In this document: in pieces, positions 1-6,515 of the stretch | Layout: the number at the start of each line of letters is the position of its first letter | Numbering within the stretch: the stretch's first letter is position 1 | Assembly: GCA_937967465.1 (NCBI GenBank) | Contig: CALBSW010000035.1 | Location: forward strand, 1-8,994 | DNA: 8,994 nucleotides | Direction of reading: 5' to 3' | Source: an uncultured Flavobacteriales bacterium | GTDB taxonomy: Bacteria; Bacteroidota; Bacteroidia; Flavobacteriales_D; Sanyastnellaceae | Translations under genes and position numbers: made by a program | Notes under the pieces: generated by a model | What the model saw: the letters and a program-made list of their open reading frames with translations, nothing else | What the model was told of the DNA's origin: nothing | The model's database searches: none

Positions 1-1
1 C

Positions 2-9
2 TACTTTTG
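2..9 (+). promoter_or_regulatory. Bacteroidota -7 promoter element (TACTTTTG)
   Basis: TACTTTTG matches the Bacteroidota -7 consensus TAnnTTTG exactly and ends 6 nt before the ATG at 16. Transcription would begin at or almost at the start codon, giving a leaderless or near-leaderless mRNA. The -33 element would lie left of the window edge and cannot be checked. The same arrangement recurs at 4213-4220 and 6416-6423. Confidence 0.6.
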
Positions 10-15
10 CGCTCC

Positions 16-1296
16 ATGCGCGGAAAAACCTGGCTCACCCTTGCCTTTGCCCCTTTTGTTCTTCTCAGCGCCCACGCTCAGGAGACCGATTGGCCCCACC
101 GCCACGCCTTCGCCAAGAGCTATTACGGACTCGGCTGGAGTGCCGTTCCGGCCATGGCGGACGGCGTGTTGACCTCCCCGACCGGCACAGTCGGCTTCGG
201 GCGGAGTGGATTCTTCTCCCCCGCCGTCAACATCGGGGCTACCCACTTTTGGGGCCACGCAGATTTCTACGTCTCCATCCACACCGTGCCACTGAAATGG
301 GAAGACGATGCGGTGACCAACCGGATCTCGATGGGCACATTCACCGGACTGCGGGCCTACCCTTGGGCCGTCGGAGAAGGCGAAGGCCTCCGTCCTTTTG
401 TGGGATACAAGTTCTCTCCCTGGCGCTACCGCCAGGGCGACGTCCCCGAGCAACAGGTCAAGGTGACCCGGATCAAAGGGATGGTGGATGCCGGCCTGGG
501 GTGGGAGACCCGCCATGGCTACTTCACGTTGGAGGCGTGCAAGGTGTTGCGCCCTGAATTCAACCTGCACACCTCCCGCACCAGTGGCCCCATTGCCGAC
601 CGTTGGCCGGGCTGGTTCGTGCAGATGGGCCTGAACTTCTCCATCGAGACCACGGCCACCGCCTCCAACCCAGTCAACCTCCACTTGAACGAGACGCTCC
701 CAAACAGCAATCGGGATGGCTTCTTCCTGGCGGCCGGACCCTCCTCAGCCTTCCCCGTGATGTCCTCCCCTGGCGTGACCGAAGCGCAACCCTTCCTCGA
801 CGACCTGTCGTTTCCGACCATCTTCCCCGATGTGGCCCTCGGCTGGCACTTCACCAAGACCGATGCCGTGTTGGCCGTGTCCCGCCGCAGCATGACCCAG
901 CGTCGCGCCGCCTATGGGATCGAGCAAACCATCACACGCACCAGCCACATCCTCGAGGCCTACAAGTTCCTTGGTGACTACCATGGATTCGCCCCCTACC
1001 TCGGCTTGGGCGTTTCGACGGAAGACATCGCCATTTCGGAGTCAGACCAAGGGGTCCAAACCGGCACCAGCACCGCCTCACCCCACCCGGTCTCGATCGT
1101 CTTTGGATGGGACATTCGCCCGAGCGAAAAGGGCGATTGGTGGGTCTTGCGGACCAACCTTCGGATTCCCCCGAGCCTCACGGTCGACCACGAAGGCAAA
1201 ACGCTGAGCCTGCAGCATCTGGAATTCAACTTCATCCAGCTGGTGGTCTACCCGCAACGCCTTCGCCGCGCCCTGCAGTGGCAGAAGAACCGCTGA
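16..1296 (+). CDS. Outer-membrane beta-barrel protein, probable tandem double barrel
   Basis: A 426-residue exported protein with a signal peptide at 1-22 (MRGKTWLTLAF..., cleavage after AHAQ). I chose the ATG at 16 over an in-frame TTG at 7 because the signal peptide begins there and a -7 promoter element lies just upstream, overlapping that TTG. The mature part is rich in alternating hydrophobic/aromatic strands such as RPFVGYKF (126-133), WFVQMGLNFSI (200-210) and HLEFNFIQLVVYP (401-413), typical of outer-membrane barrels. Residues about 36-210 and 235-413 run in parallel: YYGLGWSAVP against FFLAAGPSSAFP, VNIGATHFWG against VALGWHFTKT, RPFVGYKF against FAPYLGLGV, and VDAGLGWE against SIVFGWDI. 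This suggests two related barrel domains of about 180-200 residues. No family name or substrate can be given. It lies 41 bp upstream of the esterase gene on the same strand. Confidence 0.8.
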   Translation: MRGKTWLTLAFAPFVLLSAHAQETDWPHRHAFAKSYYGLGWSAVPAMADGVLTSPTGTVGFGRSGFFSPAVNIGATHFWGHADFYVSIHTVPLKWEDDAVTNRISMGTFTGLRAYPWAVGEGEGLRPFVGYKFSPWRYRQGDVPEQQVKVTRIKGMVDAGLGWETRHGYFTLEACKVLRPEFNLHTSRTSGPIADRWPGWFVQMGLNFSIETTATASNPVNLHLNETLPNSNRDGFFLAAGPSSAFPVMSSPGVTEAQPFLDDLSFPTIFPDVALGWHFTKTDAVLAVSRRSMTQRRAAYGIEQTITRTSHILEAYKFLGDYHGFAPYLGLGVSTEDIAISESDQGVQTGTSTASPHPVSIVFGWDIRPSEKGDWWVLRTNLRIPPSLTVDHEGKTLSLQHLEFNFIQLVVYPQRLRRALQWQKNR

Positions 1297-1319
1297 AGGC
1301 ACGGCTGACATCCTCTGCG

Positions 1320-1327
1320 TAGATTGG
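1320..1327 (+). promoter_or_regulatory. Possible weak -7 promoter element (TAGATTGG)
   Basis: TAGATTGG differs from TAnnTTTG at one position and lies 10 nt before the ATG at 1338. No TTG-type -33 element is visible at the usual 17-23 nt upstream distance, so read-through from the barrel gene 41 bp upstream is equally possible. The purine run GGGGGCGA just before the start could act as a weak ribosome binding site. Confidence 0.25.
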
Positions 1328-1337
1328 GGGCGAAGCC

Positions 1338-2594
1338 ATGAAGAACCGCATTGCCCTCCTGCTGGCCCTGAGCGCCTTAACATCCGCCCCCACGTTCGCC
1401 CAATTCGACTGCGATGGGGAGCGCTACCGTTACACCTCCGCCTTTGACAATGTCTCGGTCTCCGAAGGGCATGTCTACGGCAACAACATCGACGCACTCG
1501 GCATCGACACCGAGCTGGACTTCGACTTCTACGAAGCGGTGGGGAACACGGCCTCGGACCGTCCCCTGCTGCTGATCGCCCATGGCGGCTTCTTTCTGGG
1601 GGGATCCAACGACGGCCTCGACGTGGTGCCGCTGTGCGAGGATTTTGCCCGCATGGGCTACGCGGTGGCCAGCTTCTCCTACCGCTTGGGCATTGCCAAT
1701 GTGCTGGATCTGGAAAATGAATTGGTCAAGGCCGTTTGGCGTGGGGTCCACGACGGGCGCGCCGCTGTGCGCTACTTCCGCAAGTCTGTCGAGGAGGAAG
1801 GCAATCCGTGGGGCATCGATCCCGACCGCATCTACATGGGTGGCGTGTCGGCCGGCGGCTTCCTCGCCCTCCACCACGCCTATGTCGACGAAGACGCCGA
1901 AATCCCGGCCAACATCGACCAGAGCGCACCCGGCATGGGCGGTGGACTTGAAGGCGAGTCCGGCAACCCCGGCTACAGCTCCGCCGTGGCTGGTGTGTTC
2001 AACATTTCGGGTGCCCTCAAGGATGCCGATTGGATCCAAGACGGCGACGAAAACCTGGTCTCCATTCACGGCACCGACGACGGCACCGTTCCCTACGGCA
2101 CCGGCAGCGTGACCCTGATGGGCTTCCCCGTCACCGACGTCGACGGCAGCGCCACCCTGCACGACCAAGCGGAAGCCGTGGGGCTGAACCACTGCTTTGT
2201 CACCATCGAAGGCGCGGGCCACGTGCCCCACGTCACGGACAATGCCGCCTATGACGTCACGCTCTCCACAGTGGCGGGCGCGCTGTCCTCCTGGATCTGC
2301 GCCGACTACCCGGAGCAGTGTGGCGAATACGACTACACCAGCGACATCCGGGAACAGCTCGCCCACGCGGTGCGGATGTACCCGAATCCGGCCGACAACG
2401 GGCAAGTGACCCTCGTCCATTCTGCCGCCGATGGCGCCTGGCAGGCCCGCATCCGCGACGGCCAGGGCCGGGTGGTCGCCACCCATTCCGACTTCGGTCC
2501 ACAGGCCACCCTCGACCTCAGCGGCCTGCCGAGCGGCCTCTACATCGTCGAGGTCGCCGAATGGAGCTGGCGCAAGCCGCTCATCGTCCGCTGA
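1338..2594 (+). CDS. Secreted alpha/beta hydrolase (carboxylesterase type) with T9SS sorting domain
   Basis: A 418-residue exported serine hydrolase. It has a signal peptide at 1-22 (ending PTFAQ), an esterase/lipase alpha/beta-hydrolase domain at about 25-325, and a C-terminal T9SS type A sorting domain at about 345-418. Catalytic features visible are the HGG oxyanion motif at H82-G84, the nucleophile elbow GVSAG with S171, the acid in HGTDDGTVP (probably D248) and the histidine in GAGHVPH (H295 best placed). The tail starts YPNPA (348-352) and ends with GLYIVEV and a basic KPLIVR. By family knowledge such enzymes hydrolyse carboxylic esters, for example acetyl groups on polysaccharides. The substrate here cannot be read from sequence. 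The tail implies transit through the type IX system and surface attachment or release. It is convergent with the GH30 gene, with 21 bp between the stops. Confidence 0.9.
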   Translation: MKNRIALLLALSALTSAPTFAQFDCDGERYRYTSAFDNVSVSEGHVYGNNIDALGIDTELDFDFYEAVGNTASDRPLLLIAHGGFFLGGSNDGLDVVPLCEDFARMGYAVASFSYRLGIANVLDLENELVKAVWRGVHDGRAAVRYFRKSVEEEGNPWGIDPDRIYMGGVSAGGFLALHHAYVDEDAEIPANIDQSAPGMGGGLEGESGNPGYSSAVAGVFNISGALKDADWIQDGDENLVSIHGTDDGTVPYGTGSVTLMGFPVTDVDGSATLHDQAEAVGLNHCFVTIEGAGHVPHVTDNAAYDVTLSTVAGALSSWICADYPEQCGEYDYTSDIREQLAHAVRMYPNPADNGQVTLVHSAADGAWQARIRDGQGRVVATHSDFGPQATLDLSGLPSGLYIVEVAEWSWRKPLIVR

Positions 2595-2615
2595 CGCACA
2601 AACTTTGAATCGCGC

Positions 2616-4097
2616 TCAGTAGACGAGCGTCTGCATGGCGTGCGGCAAGATGCTCGCCTGGACCTGCTGGTCGCCCACAATCAGGGCGTAGTCCATCGGC
2701 TCGTCCGTCCGGTTCATCACCACCGTCACGCGCTCCCCCGAAGGGTTCTCCCACGTCGTGCTCTCCAGCGTGCTGCGGCTGGCGGCCGTGCTAACGCGGC
2801 GGGCACCCTGGCGGACGAACTTCGAGAAATGGCCGATGTAGTAGTACGTCGGCGTGAAGATCAGCTCGTCCGTCTGCGTGTCGCCATGGACCGGCGCGAA
2901 GCAGAAGTTTTCGACGTGGTTCGGACCGCCCCGCTCGTCGAGGAAGATGTTCCAATCCGTCCAGCCGACCGTGCCGCTGTTGAAGTCGTTGATCATGCTG
3001 TTGCCGTAACGCTCGGCGTTGGACCAGCGCTCGTAGTGGGCGCTATCAAAGCCCTCTTGGCACCCTTCGGTGAACAGCAGCTTCTTGTCCGGGAAGGACT
3101 CCTGGATCAGCTTGAGGTTGTCATACTTCGGCAAGCCGCCGGTCCAGGTCTCGTACCAATGGAACCCGGTGCCCCACGCGTAGGACGCGGCGACGGAATC
3201 CTCGAAAATCGTGTTGGCGCGGTGCGTGATCAGGTCGCGGTTGTGGTCCCAGACGACGATGTTCTTGTCGCCATACCCGGCGGCCTCCATTGCGGGTCCA
3301 AGGTGGTATTTGAGGAAATCCCGCTCCTCCTCGGCCGTGTAGATGCACGACTCCCAGCGCTGCACCGCCATGGGCTCGTTCTGGATGGTCACCCCCCACA
3401 CCGGCAAGCCCTCTGCCTCGTAGGCCTCGATGAACTTCACGAAGTACTGCGCCCACGCGTCCCGGTATTCCGGCAGCAGCGAACCGCCGTAGAGCATGTT
3501 TTCGTTGGTCTTCATGAACGCCGGCGGGCTCCACGGACTGGCGTAAAAGACGAGATCCTCGCCGACCAGCTCCGCGGCGCGCTGGATCATCGGAATCCGC
3601 TTCACCGTGTCCGCCGCGATGGAAAACGTCGCCAGCTCCGCATCCCCCTCCTCGATGTAGGTGTGGCTCCCGAGGCCGAAGTCGCAGGAATGGATGCTCG
3701 TCCGGATGATGGTGTACCCGATGCCGTCCTCGCCGAAATAGGCCTCGAGCAGCGCCTCCTGATTGGCCGGACTCATCTGCGAAAACACCTCTGCCGACGC
3801 GTCGGTGATCGCCCCGCCAATGCCGAGGAACGTCTGGAACTTCTTGTTGGGATTCACGAAAATGGCCACCTCCGTTTCCAGCGGCTGGCGGGCCGCATCG
3901 AATTCGAGCTCGCCCTCAAACGACAGCCGCTTGTCCGTGTTTTCGGCCGTGGCATACACCTTCGCCGACGTCAAATCCGAATCTGAAACGGGCGCCGCGG
4001 CTGGGGAAACCGCCACGGATGACTCCTCCGGAGAGGGCTGGGTCCCGCAGGAAGCCAGGGCAAGGACGAGAACAAGGGGCAAGGTGAATCGAAGCAT
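2616..4097 (-). CDS. Glycoside hydrolase family 30 lipoprotein (glucosylceramidase/beta-glucosidase type)
   Basis: A 493-residue lipoprotein. The signal peptide ends in the lipobox L14-A-S-C17, so C17 would be lipidated. A Ser/Pro/Ala-rich linker (18-45) follows, then a GH30 (alpha/beta)8 barrel from about 75 to 430, and a C-terminal beta strand region (about 430-493, ending LPHAMQTLVY) expected of the GH30 side beta-domain. Diagnostic sites are FLGIGGAITDASA (90-102), FYASPWSPPAFMKTNENM (184-201), the acid/base E241 in TIQNEP and the nucleophile E344 in LFTEGCQEG. Full length and both catalytic glutamates support an active retaining glycosidase. GH30 members of this form act on beta-glucosides, including glucosylceramides and some beta-glucans, but specificity is not resolved here. 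There is no SusC/SusD pair nearby. No Bacteroidota surface-export signature is obvious after C17 (TQPSPEESS), so periplasmic or surface location is open. Confidence 0.93.
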   Translation of the reverse strand: MLRFTLPLVLVLALASCGTQPSPEESSVAVSPAAAPVSDSDLTSAKVYATAENTDKRLSFEGELEFDAARQPLETEVAIFVNPNKKFQTFLGIGGAITDASAEVFSQMSPANQEALLEAYFGEDGIGYTIIRTSIHSCDFGLGSHTYIEEGDAELATFSIAADTVKRIPMIQRAAELVGEDLVFYASPWSPPAFMKTNENMLYGGSLLPEYRDAWAQYFVKFIEAYEAEGLPVWGVTIQNEPMAVQRWESCIYTAEEERDFLKYHLGPAMEAAGYGDKNIVVWDHNRDLITHRANTIFEDSVAASYAWGTGFHWYETWTGGLPKYDNLKLIQESFPDKKLLFTEGCQEGFDSAHYERWSNAERYGNSMINDFNSGTVGWTDWNIFLDERGGPNHVENFCFAPVHGDTQTDELIFTPTYYYIGHFSKFVRQGARRVSTAASRSTLESTTWENPSGERVTVVMNRTDEPMDYALIVGDQQVQASILPHAMQTLVY

Positions 4098-4118
4098 GTT
4101 GGTCGTTTGATGCGGCGC

Positions 4119-4126
4119 CCAAAGTA
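4119..4126 (-). promoter_or_regulatory. Probable -7 promoter element for the GH30 gene (TACTTTGG)
   Basis: On the minus strand TACTTTGG differs from TAnnTTTG at one position, or fits it with a one-base shorter spacer, and lies 21 nt before the GH30 ATG. A TTTG that could serve as -33 element is at 4150-4153 (minus strand), 23 nt upstream, at the long end of the known spacing. Confidence 0.45.
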
Positions 4127-4212
4127 CACCCGGCGGTTCACCATTGCCTCAAATCAGAGTAACCCCAACCGAAAATGACCACACTCAGACGGAATTCCGA
4201 AAGCATCGGAAG

Positions 4213-4220
4213 TACTTTCG
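4213..4220 (+). promoter_or_regulatory. Probable -7 promoter element (TACTTTCG) for the lipoprotein-barrel pair
   Basis: TACTTTCG (one mismatch to TAnnTTTG) ends 5 nt before the ATG at 4226, almost the same geometry as at 2-9. No good TTG -33 element is seen at 17-23 nt upstream. The position argues that translation starts at 4226 and not at the in-frame ATG at 4175. Confidence 0.5.
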
Positions 4221-4225
4221 GGGCC

Positions 4226-4657
4226 ATGAGCAAGACCTGTTTTGCGGCCATGGCCTGCGCCCTCCTTTTCACGGTGACCGGCTGCACCACCACCACAACG
4301 CGCAGCACCCAACTCGCCGAAGGCGTCGCCCTCCTCGACATCGAGCCCGTCAAGGCCCGCTGCATCGTCGACACCACCCGGACCCTGCAAGCCGTCTCCC
4401 AGACGCGCACCGTCCTCGGGTTCTTCCGCTCCGGCGACAGGGAATTCGCGCAGTACCCAGGCATGGTCTTCCGCCTCGGCCCCGCCATGCGCGAGCGGCG
4501 CGCCGCCGTCCACAAGGCGCTGAAAGACACCGACTTCGACGTCATGGTCAACCCGAAGTACATCGTGCAGACCAAGCGCCGCCCCTTTGTCCGCACCGTG
4601 ACCGTTCAGGTGGCGGGCTATGGCGGCCACCTCGTCTTTGACCAACCCAAAGACTGA
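4226..4657 (+). CDS. Small lipoprotein of unknown function
   Basis: A 143-residue protein with a lipoprotein signal peptide whose lipobox is TVTGC, giving lipidated C20, followed by a threonine run (TTTTT). I chose the ATG at 4226, although the frame is open to an ATG at 4175, because the signal sequence begins there and a -7 element lies 5 nt upstream. The mature part is short, with a late segment FDVMVNPKYIVQTKRRPF followed by a valine-rich strand TVTVQVAGYGG. From memory this resembles the ends of other small Bacteroidota lipoproteins that combine a 'D-V-V-P-Y' strand with a 'TVTVTGY' strand, but I cannot name the family. Its stop is 8 bp from the next start, so it is probably co-transcribed with the barrel-like protein. 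Confidence 0.75.
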   Translation: MSKTCFAAMACALLFTVTGCTTTTTRSTQLAEGVALLDIEPVKARCIVDTTRTLQAVSQTRTVLGFFRSGDREFAQYPGMVFRLGPAMRERRAAVHKALKDTDFDVMVNPKYIVQTKRRPFVRTVTVQVAGYGGHLVFDQPKD

Positions 4658-4665
4658 GCCCCGCC

Positions 4666-5604
4666 ATGAAGCATCTCCTCTGGACCGCAGGCCTCGCATT
4701 CTGCTGCGGATCGCTCCAAGGTCAGACCCTCGACGACAGCCTGCTGGAGCAGGCCAACCGAGACACCCGCTCGCCCCGCGAATGGAACTGGGCGTCCGGC
4801 GAGGCCGGCACCTGGAACGTCTGGCTCGAGCTCGACGCGGGCACCATCGAGCAGTTCGAATACGGGTCCGACAACCACATTCGCCGCGCCGCCACCCTCG
4901 GCCACCCCGAGTGGAGCGATGGCGAACTCACGGCCGCCCTGAACCGCATGGGCTCGTCCGGATTCAACAACGCCGTCGACTACCAGAGCCGCTATCTCCC
5001 CGCGGCGGTGCGCATCGGCGCCTCCCGCCAAGTCTGGAAGGGGATATCCGCCGGCCTGCAGCTCGGTCGCGCCTGGACCCCGGCGTATGTGAATTGCACG
5101 CGTGCCGACGGCGAGTCTGTGGTCGCCAGCTGGAACCAAGTCCGCTTCGGGGACTTCGTGGACCAATACCTCTACTACGACGACCTCTACAACGGCGACC
5201 AGTGGCGCTACCAGAACCTCGCCGAATTCACCGAGGGCATCAGCGGATGGCGCGTGGAAGTCGTGCTTCAACAGGAGCTGGCCCACGGCCTCGGATGGAC
5301 GGCCAGCCTCGGCACCACCGTCGGCCTGAACCGCGACATCCAGTCCCGGTCCTCCGCCTTTTTCGGCAGCCAAGGCCTGCTGCCCGAGGATGAGCTCGGT
5401 GCCACCCTCTCCCCCAGCTCCCTCGCCAAAGCCCCGACCTCCGCCTCGCTGGGCGGCACCTACCGGGTCGGCCCCGTGGTCTTCGGACTCTCGTGGTCGA
5501 GCGTGTTCGTCAGCGGTGCCAAGGTCAACGACTGGGTGGCCGCCGGCGCCGACGTCATCGACCCGATCAACCAGTTGCGCCTCCGCCTCGGCATGAGCTT
5601 CTGA
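4666..5604 (+). CDS. Exported protein, probable outer-membrane beta-barrel
   Basis: A 312-residue protein with a signal peptide at 1-20 (MKHLLWTAGLAFCCGSLQGQ). It has alternating amphipathic strands such as TWNVWLELDAG (49-59), AAVRIGASRQVWKGISAGLQLGRAW (113-137), WRVEVVLQQEL (195-205), TASLGTTVGLNRDI (212-225) and VVFGLSWSSVFVSG (271-284). It ends QLRLRLGMSF, with the terminal phenylalanine common in outer-membrane barrels. The length would suit roughly 8-12 strands. I recognise no specific family. The start directly follows the lipoprotein gene (8 bp gap, no Shine-Dalgarno visible), which suggests an operon and possibly a barrel-lipoprotein pair in the outer membrane. The 3' end is 18 bp from the convergent methyltransferase gene. 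Confidence 0.75.
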   Translation: MKHLLWTAGLAFCCGSLQGQTLDDSLLEQANRDTRSPREWNWASGEAGTWNVWLELDAGTIEQFEYGSDNHIRRAATLGHPEWSDGELTAALNRMGSSGFNNAVDYQSRYLPAAVRIGASRQVWKGISAGLQLGRAWTPAYVNCTRADGESVVASWNQVRFGDFVDQYLYYDDLYNGDQWRYQNLAEFTEGISGWRVEVVLQQELAHGLGWTASLGTTVGLNRDIQSRSSAFFGSQGLLPEDELGATLSPSSLAKAPTSASLGGTYRVGPVVFGLSWSSVFVSGAKVNDWVAAGADVIDPINQLRLRLGMSF

Positions 5605-5622
5605 GCACACCCGAGGCCAGGA

Positions 5623-6411
5623 TCACCGCTTCCGCGCGCGGAGGGCGTACGCGTGGGGCAAGCGCTGCCCTCGACGGTCGCCGAGGACGTGCTCACCCGG
5701 CGCCCGCTCCACCATGCCGTCCAGTGGATACGGGGAATGGTCGTACTCCTCAAACAGGTTGACCTCGAGTCCCGCCGATCGGGCCCCTGCCAACACATCC
5801 GACAGCGTATGGTCCCAATAGCAGGACGTGATCTCCACGTCTTCGCCGCCGTCGGTGTACGAGCCTTGCTGGGTTTCGACATCGGGCTCAGGCGAATGGA
5901 AATAGTCCACCGGCGCCTTCTCGTCAAACAGCCAGATGAGCGGGTGGAATTCCACCAGGATCAATTCACCCCCCGGTGCCAGATGACGCGACGCAATGCG
6001 CATCCAATCGGCCACATCCGGAATCCAGCCGAGCACGCCGTAGCTGGCGAACACCGTGTCAAACGTCCGGCCGAGGTCGAGCTCCAGCACATTGGACAAC
6101 ACAAAATCCGCCGACAGGCCCAACTCTGCGGCGGTTTCCCGGGCCACCTCGATGGCGGATTCCGAGAAATCGACCCCGGTCGCCTCTGCCCCCATCCGGG
6201 CCAAGGACAGGGTATCCTGACCGAAATGGCATTGAAGATGCAGAATGGACTTCCCCGAGACATCGCCCATCAGCGCCAGCTCGAATGGCTTGAGCGAGGT
6301 TTGACCCGCCTTGAAACCCGCCATGTCGTAGAACGCCGACCCCACGTGAATCTCGGTCCGTCGGTTCCAGCATTGCCGGTTGATCTCAATGAAGTCCTTC
6401 CCGTCGCTCAC
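5623..6411 (-). CDS. Class I SAM-dependent methyltransferase
   Basis: A 262-residue cytoplasmic methyltransferase with a Rossmann-type SAM-binding domain. Visible motifs (numbered from the GTG at 6411) are motif I HLQCHFGQDTL (58-68), the acidic residue after strand 2 in GVDFS (D81), a conserved FASYGVLGW loop (121-129), HLAPGG (143-148) and VEFHP (153-157). It belongs to a recognisable bacterial family with N-terminal 'EINRxxWNxRTEIHVxSxFYD' and the FASYGVLGW core. The methyl acceptor is unknown. The frame has no N-terminal ATG. It is open to a TTG at 6459 (278 residues), but GTG at 6411 puts the N-terminus where the family usually begins (just before the EIN motif) and lies 4 nt after a TACTTTCG promoter element. 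It has no signal peptide, unlike most of its neighbours. It is divergent from the CotH gene. Confidence 0.88.
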   Translation of the reverse strand: MSDGKDFIEINRQCWNRRTEIHVGSAFYDMAGFKAGQTSLKPFELALMGDVSGKSILHLQCHFGQDTLSLARMGAEATGVDFSESAIEVARETAAELGLSADFVLSNVLELDLGRTFDTVFASYGVLGWIPDVADWMRIASRHLAPGGELILVEFHPLIWLFDEKAPVDYFHSPEPDVETQQGSYTDGGEDVEITSCYWDHTLSDVLAGARSAGLEVNLFEEYDHSPYPLDGMVERAPGEHVLGDRRGQRLPHAYALRARKR

Positions 6412-6415
6412 ATCC

Positions 6416-6423
6416 CGAAAGTA
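6416..6423 (-). promoter_or_regulatory. Probable -7 promoter element (TACTTTCG) for the methyltransferase
   Basis: Minus-strand TACTTTCG is identical to the element at 4213-4220 and ends 4 nt before the GTG at 6411. It sits inside the longer reading frame that starts at TTG 6459, so if it is a promoter that upstream extension is not translated from this transcript. No clear TTG -33 element is present at 17-23 nt. Confidence 0.5.
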
Positions 6424-6515
6424 GGCGTCAGCAAAAACCCACTGTTGTGTCTGGTGCAACCGATGTCCATTCCATCCGTTTCCCTTTCATTCGCACTTCA
6501 CCTGATCTGATTCCA

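Noticed and set aside
1377..2486. Long open frame antisense to the secreted esterase (about 369 codons)
   Set aside because: It mirrors the codon bias of the GC-rich esterase gene, whose catalytic motifs, signal peptide and sorting tail are clear. The antisense product has no recognisable motif.
2640..3986. Long open frame antisense to the GH30 gene (about 448 codons)
   Set aside because: Its composition is dominated by Arg/Val/Leu from a GC-rich shadow frame and it lacks motifs. The GH30 gene on the other strand has both catalytic glutamates.
4618..5610. Open frame antisense to the barrel-like protein (about 330 codons)
   Set aside because: Low-complexity Gly/Ala/Val/Glu-rich product with no motif. 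The plus-strand frame has a signal peptide and a barrel-type C-terminus.
5631..5642. Perfect palindrome TCCGCGCGCGGA as a possible bidirectional terminator or protein site
   Set aside because: It has no loop and no T-run and lies inside the arginine-rich C-terminal codons of the methyltransferase, where GC-rich codons make such palindromes likely.
5653..6510. Open frame antisense to the methyltransferase (about 285 codons)
   Set aside because: No motif. The minus strand carries clear SAM-binding motifs. Only its last 15 codons (from ATG 6463) are considered separately as a possible leader peptide.
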